A stretch of DNA of 64,000 nt from Gnetum montanum (lineage: Eukaryota; Streptophyta; Gnetopsida; Gnetales; Gnetaceae). The stretch is from contig MNCI01003443.1 in assembly GCA_015680685.1 (NCBI GenBank), forward strand, positions 285,808-349,807. Direction: 5' to 3'. This document shows, one piece after another, positions 59,515 to 64,000 of this stretch. Both the position numbers and the translations under genes were made by a program. The first letter of the stretch is position 1, and the number at the start of each line of letters is the position of its first letter. A model generated the notes under the pieces. It did not search any database, was not told where the DNA came from, and was given only the letters and a program-made list of their open reading frames with translations.

Positions 59515-62500
59515 ATGGCTTCCAAACAAAAATGCCTACAGGAAGGAGGAACCTCATAAGCACAAGATAAATGACCCAAAGCTAGAAGGGGCCAACAAGA
59601 ACAAGGCCAAGAACTACTTGAGGCAACCCATGAAACAGGACCTCTTCATGAGGAGCCCGAAGTGGAATCTATCTGACAAATTCTAGAGGAAGAAGTTCCA
59701 ACTAAACAATCACAATGAAGAGAAGTGTCTAGTCCCGTGCCAAGGCTTGAGGTCACTTTAACTTAAGCATGCCTTAATATCATCAAGTCCTAAGAGATTC
59801 AATAATCCATCCTTCAAGAGATCAACTTCTAGCCATTTTTGAAAAAATCTCCAAAGGATGTCATGACTCAACTATGAACCTATCCCATGTGGCTAATCAT
59901 CACATCCAGTGGGAAGTGGTACATGGGAGAGACATACCTTTTCTGGAACAATCGGAAGCTAGGATCCATAGTCAAGATCAAGGACATTCAAGTGTCCTAT
60001 TCAACAAAAGCTATTACACAAGCGCTTGGGTTTCCTAACACTGGAATGTAGCTGGCAGAATTATCCACACAAGATGACCCTAATGCCAAAAAGAAGTGGA
60101 CCTAGCATTGCTATGGGGTGGACCGTAAGGAGTTTGTGTGCTCACATCGGCAAAGCAAATTTAGTTCAAGATTGTGACCTATCACCTCAATCTAATGGTG
60201 AGGCCAAAAAAGGTAACTACTTTCTTCACTTGAGCATGAACTGCTCTAAGTGGGAAGTTCCCCATTAACCTTCCATAACTACCATACTTGGAGATTAAGA
60301 AGTGTTTTAAAGAAAATGAACATGGAAGGAATACCCTGCCCTTTTCATGCCTCATCAGAAAACTTTGGAAGAGGGCAGGCATTATTCACTACTATAACAA
60401 TACACTCAAGCATACTCCTTTAGCTTCATGGTTCAAGATCATGAAAGAGAATATGTCAGTGATGACTCAATTAGAGGAGTTGTTTCCACCACCACCCACT
60501 CAAGAAACAACATTCTAGGCTCGCACAACCATGGAATAGGCCCATCTATGTACTAGCCAACAATGAGTCACCTTAACAAGGTGGCCCAAACAGTGAGCTA
60601 GATGGAGAGGGGTGGTTCCATTTTCTCTATCCAATGAATGTAGCTGCTTTCAAGGTTTAATTCTAAATCTCAAGAGGTGAAAATTTCACTAGCAACACAT
60701 CATCTATTCTCATAAATCTCTAGGAATGCCACCACTTTCTTGGTGTAGTTGGAGGAAGGTGAAGAGGCAACTATCTTGGTGATGCAGCACCAAGGGCAAG
60801 AGACAGTGGTAGAAGTGGTTGCTGATCATGTCATAGAAGCATTGAATGCACCCATGACATCTGTACCAAACATATCTACACTTCAAAATGTGCTTATGTC
60901 TATAGGCACAATTACTAAAAAATTGAACATAGCCTAGCATGAAAAGTTGTTGGAACGATTGGTAGGAACTGGACAACCAACTTTGAACATTTTTAATCTT
61001 CCAGAGAACATCACCACAACCTAGTTAGAGCTACTAAATGCAATGGGTAGATGTATTATTTTTGAGGAGCAACTAAAAATGGCTTAAGAGAAAAATCAAC
61101 ACTTGGCCACGAAGGTCGCCAAGCTGTGTGCCTGAATTGCAAATCAAGCAATCCTCAGCCCAGTAATGACAAGAAATGAAGCTATCAAATAGCTTCAAGA
61201 ATGATTTTAGAAGGCTAAGGAGGAGGCAATGATGACCATATTTAAATAGTTTATAGCTAAATCCAAAACATACTCAATCCAAAAGGACTTGAACTAGATG
61301 CACCAAGAGAATGAAGCATTGATCATACAAAATCATCACCTGCGAAATGTTGATGCTCAAAAGGATCAAATGCAGGAATTCATTCATCAACAACAGAAGC
61401 AACTTGCCAAGGTAAACACTAAACTAAGAAAATTGGCCATGGAAAATTGTAATCTATGAATGGAGGAGCTACGCACCTTGCATCAGAAGTCTACCATCAA
61501 GATCGTCACCTAGAAGAATGAAGCACTAAATTTGAGAAAGTGAAAAATCACTATAGGCACTAGGTTAATCTGCAAAAAGAAGTTAATGAAAAACACATCT
61601 AGATGGTAAAGGAAAAAATGAATGAAGCCCTCCAGCAACTCTAACAAGGAAGAGAAGTGTGGCAACCCATCATTAATGGGATCAATGCCTACAACAAAGA
61701 AGAGATCTGCTTAAAGGAGTTGCAAATCAAGGAGATGGTAGAGTATATGAAGTTGGCCAATCTCCATTATGCAAACTTGGTAATGTTAATTACCATATGA
61801 CCATGGTTAGAATTAGAGAAATAAGTGGCTAGCTTGTCTCTATTATACGAGGTAGAGCTTAAGAACCATAAAGACACCAAGCAAAATATTGAGACTACCA
61901 ACACTGAACTCAAAGTTCTCAAAGGATGATTTAGAGATCAACGATCTATCATTAAGAACCTAGCCAAATGGATGAATGACTACTAGGAGCTGAAAAAATA
62001 GTCATGGCATTTGACATCGAATGAAAATAGTTTGCTACCTAGTTTGTCAATGCAAAGGAGTTGTTTCTAGCAACCCCATGTCCTTGGGATGTCCTTGTTC
62101 CAACCCACATTGGGGAAGCTACATGGATGGTGCATGATCCCAAGAGGAAGAAGGAAAAAATGAAAGTGCAACTAGATGCTTTCCACCTCCTGCCTAAAGT
62201 TTCAATAGTAGCAAGATAGCCAGAGCCACCTCAAATGCCACTCGTGTGTGAGGCTGGTGAAGGTCCCTAGGAGCCTTAGGAACCACCACCACTTGGGACC
62301 ATTTGATCTTCTCCAACAAGCTTCACACCATCAAGGAATGTGCTATCCAATATTTGAAAAGTTGAGTCATGGTGTTCATTTTTGTATCTTAAACACCATC
62401 ATATTTTGTAATGTGTTGATCCGTACATTGGGCATTCCATTTTTTGTCAAGTTAATCAAATTTTTTTTGTTTGTGAAAAAATCAATTAATAATCTCATAC
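59515..62500 (+). pseudogene. Third ORF of element D: coiled-coil protein in env position
   Basis: ATG 59515 follows the conserved run-up seen in A, B2 and C. N-terminal region: SGKWYMGETYLFWNNRKLGS, KIKDIQVSYSTKAITQALGF (about 59910-60035). Middle, low-complexity. About 60940-61930: long coiled coil with QKDLN.MHQENEALIIQNHH, DQMQEFIHQQQKQLAKVNTK, LRKLAMENC, EYMKLANLHYANLVM. The C-terminal end, 62340-62480, has a hydrophobic reading (VHFCILNTIIFCNVLIRTLG, then FFVKLIKFFLFV), comparable to the A tail. Function unknown; an env-like or accessory role is inferred only from position and the hydrophobic tail. Confidence 0.6.
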
Positions 62501-62546
62501 CTTTCCAATTTTGTAAAAGAACTTACGGATGAGTTTTCATTCAATC

Positions 62547-62555
62547 ATGGGGGTA
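62547..62555 (+). other. Polypurine tract of D
   Basis: ATGGGGGTA directly before TGATGAGTCATG, preceded by the conserved GATGAGTTTTCATT (62529-62542) also found in A and C. Confidence 0.8.
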
Positions 62556-63472
62556 TGATGAGTCATGTTCTGTTGGTTATGTTGATGAAACCTCATCAAT
62601 GTGGCCTTGTCATCTAGGCCTCATCAACAACGCCTAGTTGATGCATCATATCATGCGTCAATGTGGCCTCGTCGACGTAGTGCTTGTAGTTGGCTATAAA
62701 TATGCACTTGTAGCCACATTTATGACATAAGTAGAGATTTTAGTTGTAGTGGAGCTCTTGCATTTTTTCCATTCAAAAATTAGAATTTTTCTCCCAAGTG
62801 CCTACAACAGGAGTCATTAAGTGTACAGATATTTATTCAAGCATTGTTGTACCTTAGCATGAAAATGTGTGCTACAATAAAGACAAGCTTTCTAATAAAC
62901 CTTACAGTAGTTTGGATAGATTAACTATTTCATTTATGCATTTAATGTTTTCTTGTATGTATTAAATGTTTTCCAGTAATTAAGTTAATGAGGCAATTAA
63001 TTAAGATAGGTTACACACATAAGTACGACCGCTTCAAGCGTAACATGTATTCACTTGGTAAACCTAGCAGCGTTATTGCTTGGTATGCCCAATAGCATAG
63101 AGCTTGGTCACCCAGCAGTGGATATGTGGGTTTAGAACATGTACAAAAAGTGGGATCCGATGCTTATGTTAGGATTAGTTAAATACTAGTTAAGTAGTTA
63201 ATTTAGATTAGTTAATCAAATTCCTTTTATCTACATTTGAGAACCAACTTATAAAACACAAAATGATAAAAATTGAATGCCTTAGTTACACTTAACCATA
63301 CCAACATATGTCACAAGTGTAATTGGGAAGACAACAATTGACCTTAGGGCTAAATTCACTTTCTAAAGGACTAGTATACTAGAAATGATAAAGTTCATGG
63401 AATTTGACGGGATCATGTGTGAATGCTTTTTGATTCATATGGTTGGGCATAGGGGTACCTTATCGCTCATTA
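62556..63472 (+). repeat. 3' LTR of element D
   Basis: 917 bp, TGATGAGTCATG to TATCGCTCATTA. It matches the 5' LTR. TATA box CTATAAAT at 62694-62701, AATAAAG near 62876. U3 (62575-62690) carries CATCAAC/GTTGATG and GCCTAG motifs as imperfect palindromes. Followed by GCATC. Confidence 0.9.
62694..62701 (+). promoter_or_regulatory. TATA box of the D 3' LTR
   Basis: CTATAAAT about 140 bp into the LTR, just downstream of the inverted CATCAAC/GTTGATG cluster. The 5' LTR has the decayed CTATACAT at the matching place (about 50258). Confidence 0.5.
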
Positions 63473-64000
63473 GCATCAAAATGATTCATGGGTGAATCAT
63501 TCAATAATGGGGAAGTGAACTAGAAGAGATCATATTTTATTACCTTACTATTCACAATGGCTTCTATCATCTATAAGAAATTGCTACTAAGATCTTGTGA
63601 TCATTCAATTTGGATTATGGAAACCTATCCCTTACCTTTGATGTGCATTATAGGCTAAGAGCCACCACCAAGAAGAAGTTCTAACTTTGCCTAATGTTGA
63701 AACCAAGAGGTCAGGAAGAGAATCTACTAGGTTATTGCACCTCTAACCATTAATATGCTTTAAGTGCAATTGATACTTGTTGACACATTTAGCCATTTCA
63801 TGGAGTAGCAAAGATGATAAAATATGAATAAGTCACAAAGGATAATCAAGAGAAATATACATGTTGGTTGTGCTTTATTGATATTTTAATACTTTGATGT
63901 TCAAGAAGAATTGTTAAAGGAAGATAGAGTTTTTCAAATGATAAGGAAAATTCATCATGCTCCTTTGGAAAATGAAGGATGAAAAACAAGTGGAAAGCTA
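63473..64000. other. Flank of element D, unassigned
   Basis: 528 bp outside D. No clear ORF or match inside the window. By nesting it should be the continuation of the sequence interrupted at 50118 (possibly gypsy H), but I could not align it to the third ORF. Confidence 0.3.

Larger units (their letters stand above)
50119..63472 (+). mobile_element. Gypsy element D: full-length Athila/Tat-branch element
   Basis: 13.35 kb, plus strand, all parts in order: 5' LTR, tRNA-Asp primer site, gag, PR, RT, RNase H, IN, spacer, third ORF, polypurine tract, 3' LTR. The flanking 5-mers GCATA (50114-50118) and GCATC (63473-63477) differ by one base. The two LTRs differ at many sites, mostly transitions, so it is old. 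All genes are broken. Confidence 0.9.

Noticed and set aside
1-64000. CRISPR arrays, operons, ribosome-binding sites or phage genes
   Set aside because: No regularly spaced repeats and no prokaryotic gene organisation; every recognisable coding region belongs to plant LTR retroelements.
63473-64000. A pol fragment of H
   Set aside because: Scattered words look coding in several frames but none aligns to RT, RNase H, IN or the third ORF well enough to support a call.

Overview
This window looks like gene-free heterochromatin from a seed plant with a large, repeat-rich, heavily methylated genome. A gymnosperm is possible, but that is a guess. I found no host gene, tRNA, rRNA or CRISPR array. 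Almost everything is LTR retrotransposon sequence. Reading frames are broken mainly where CAG, CAA or CGA would have become TAG, TAA or TGA, which is the mark of long cytosine-methylation decay.

The main family (elements A, G, C, B2, D and part of H) is Ty3/gypsy of the Athila/Tat branch. It has a primer-binding site matching tRNA-Asp, gag with a CX2CX3HX4C knuckle, then PR-RT-RNaseH-IN, a long spacer, a third ORF (coiled coil plus a hydrophobic C-terminus, in the env position), a polypurine tract of the form TGTGGGGGTA, and LTRs of about 0.7-0.95 kb that begin TGATGAG and end CTCATCA. Element I is a different, Tat-like gypsy element with an extra RNase H. Elements E and F form a separate family: small LTR elements with a Met-tRNA primer site and no gag-pol, but one long ORF of unknown function.

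Layout. 1-6523: 3' half of gypsy A (+). 6524-34875: an integrase gene of gypsy G (+) split by a nested stack. E (-) lies at 6895-34478 with target duplication ATATC. Inside E are F (+, 7178-10993, ATGAA), a tRNA-derived SINE (11724-11879, 13-bp duplication), gypsy C (-, 12756-31650, TATTT) and a probable solo LTR (32735-33243). Inside C is gypsy B2 (-, 13662-22499, GAATT). 34876 to about 48659: Tat-like gypsy I (-), carrying an unassigned + strand coding relic where its reverse transcriptase should be, and a solo gypsy LTR (47288-48100, CTAAT). 48660-50118: the 3' end of another minus-strand gypsy (H). 50119-63472: D, a full-length 13.35-kb gypsy (+) flanked by GCATA/GCATC. 63473-64000: flank, unassigned.

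Relative ages follow from the nesting: G is older than E; E is older than F, C and the SINE; C is older than B2. No element looks able to move today. C comes closest over short stretches, with an FMDD reverse-transcriptase motif and an unbroken 175-residue integrase core. The most novel item is the E/F family and its conserved unknown ORF. Next are the third ORF of the gypsy family, present in A and D and deleted in B2 and C, and the + strand relic inside I. The single N at 11443 lies between two identical 246-bp copies and is probably an assembly artefact.
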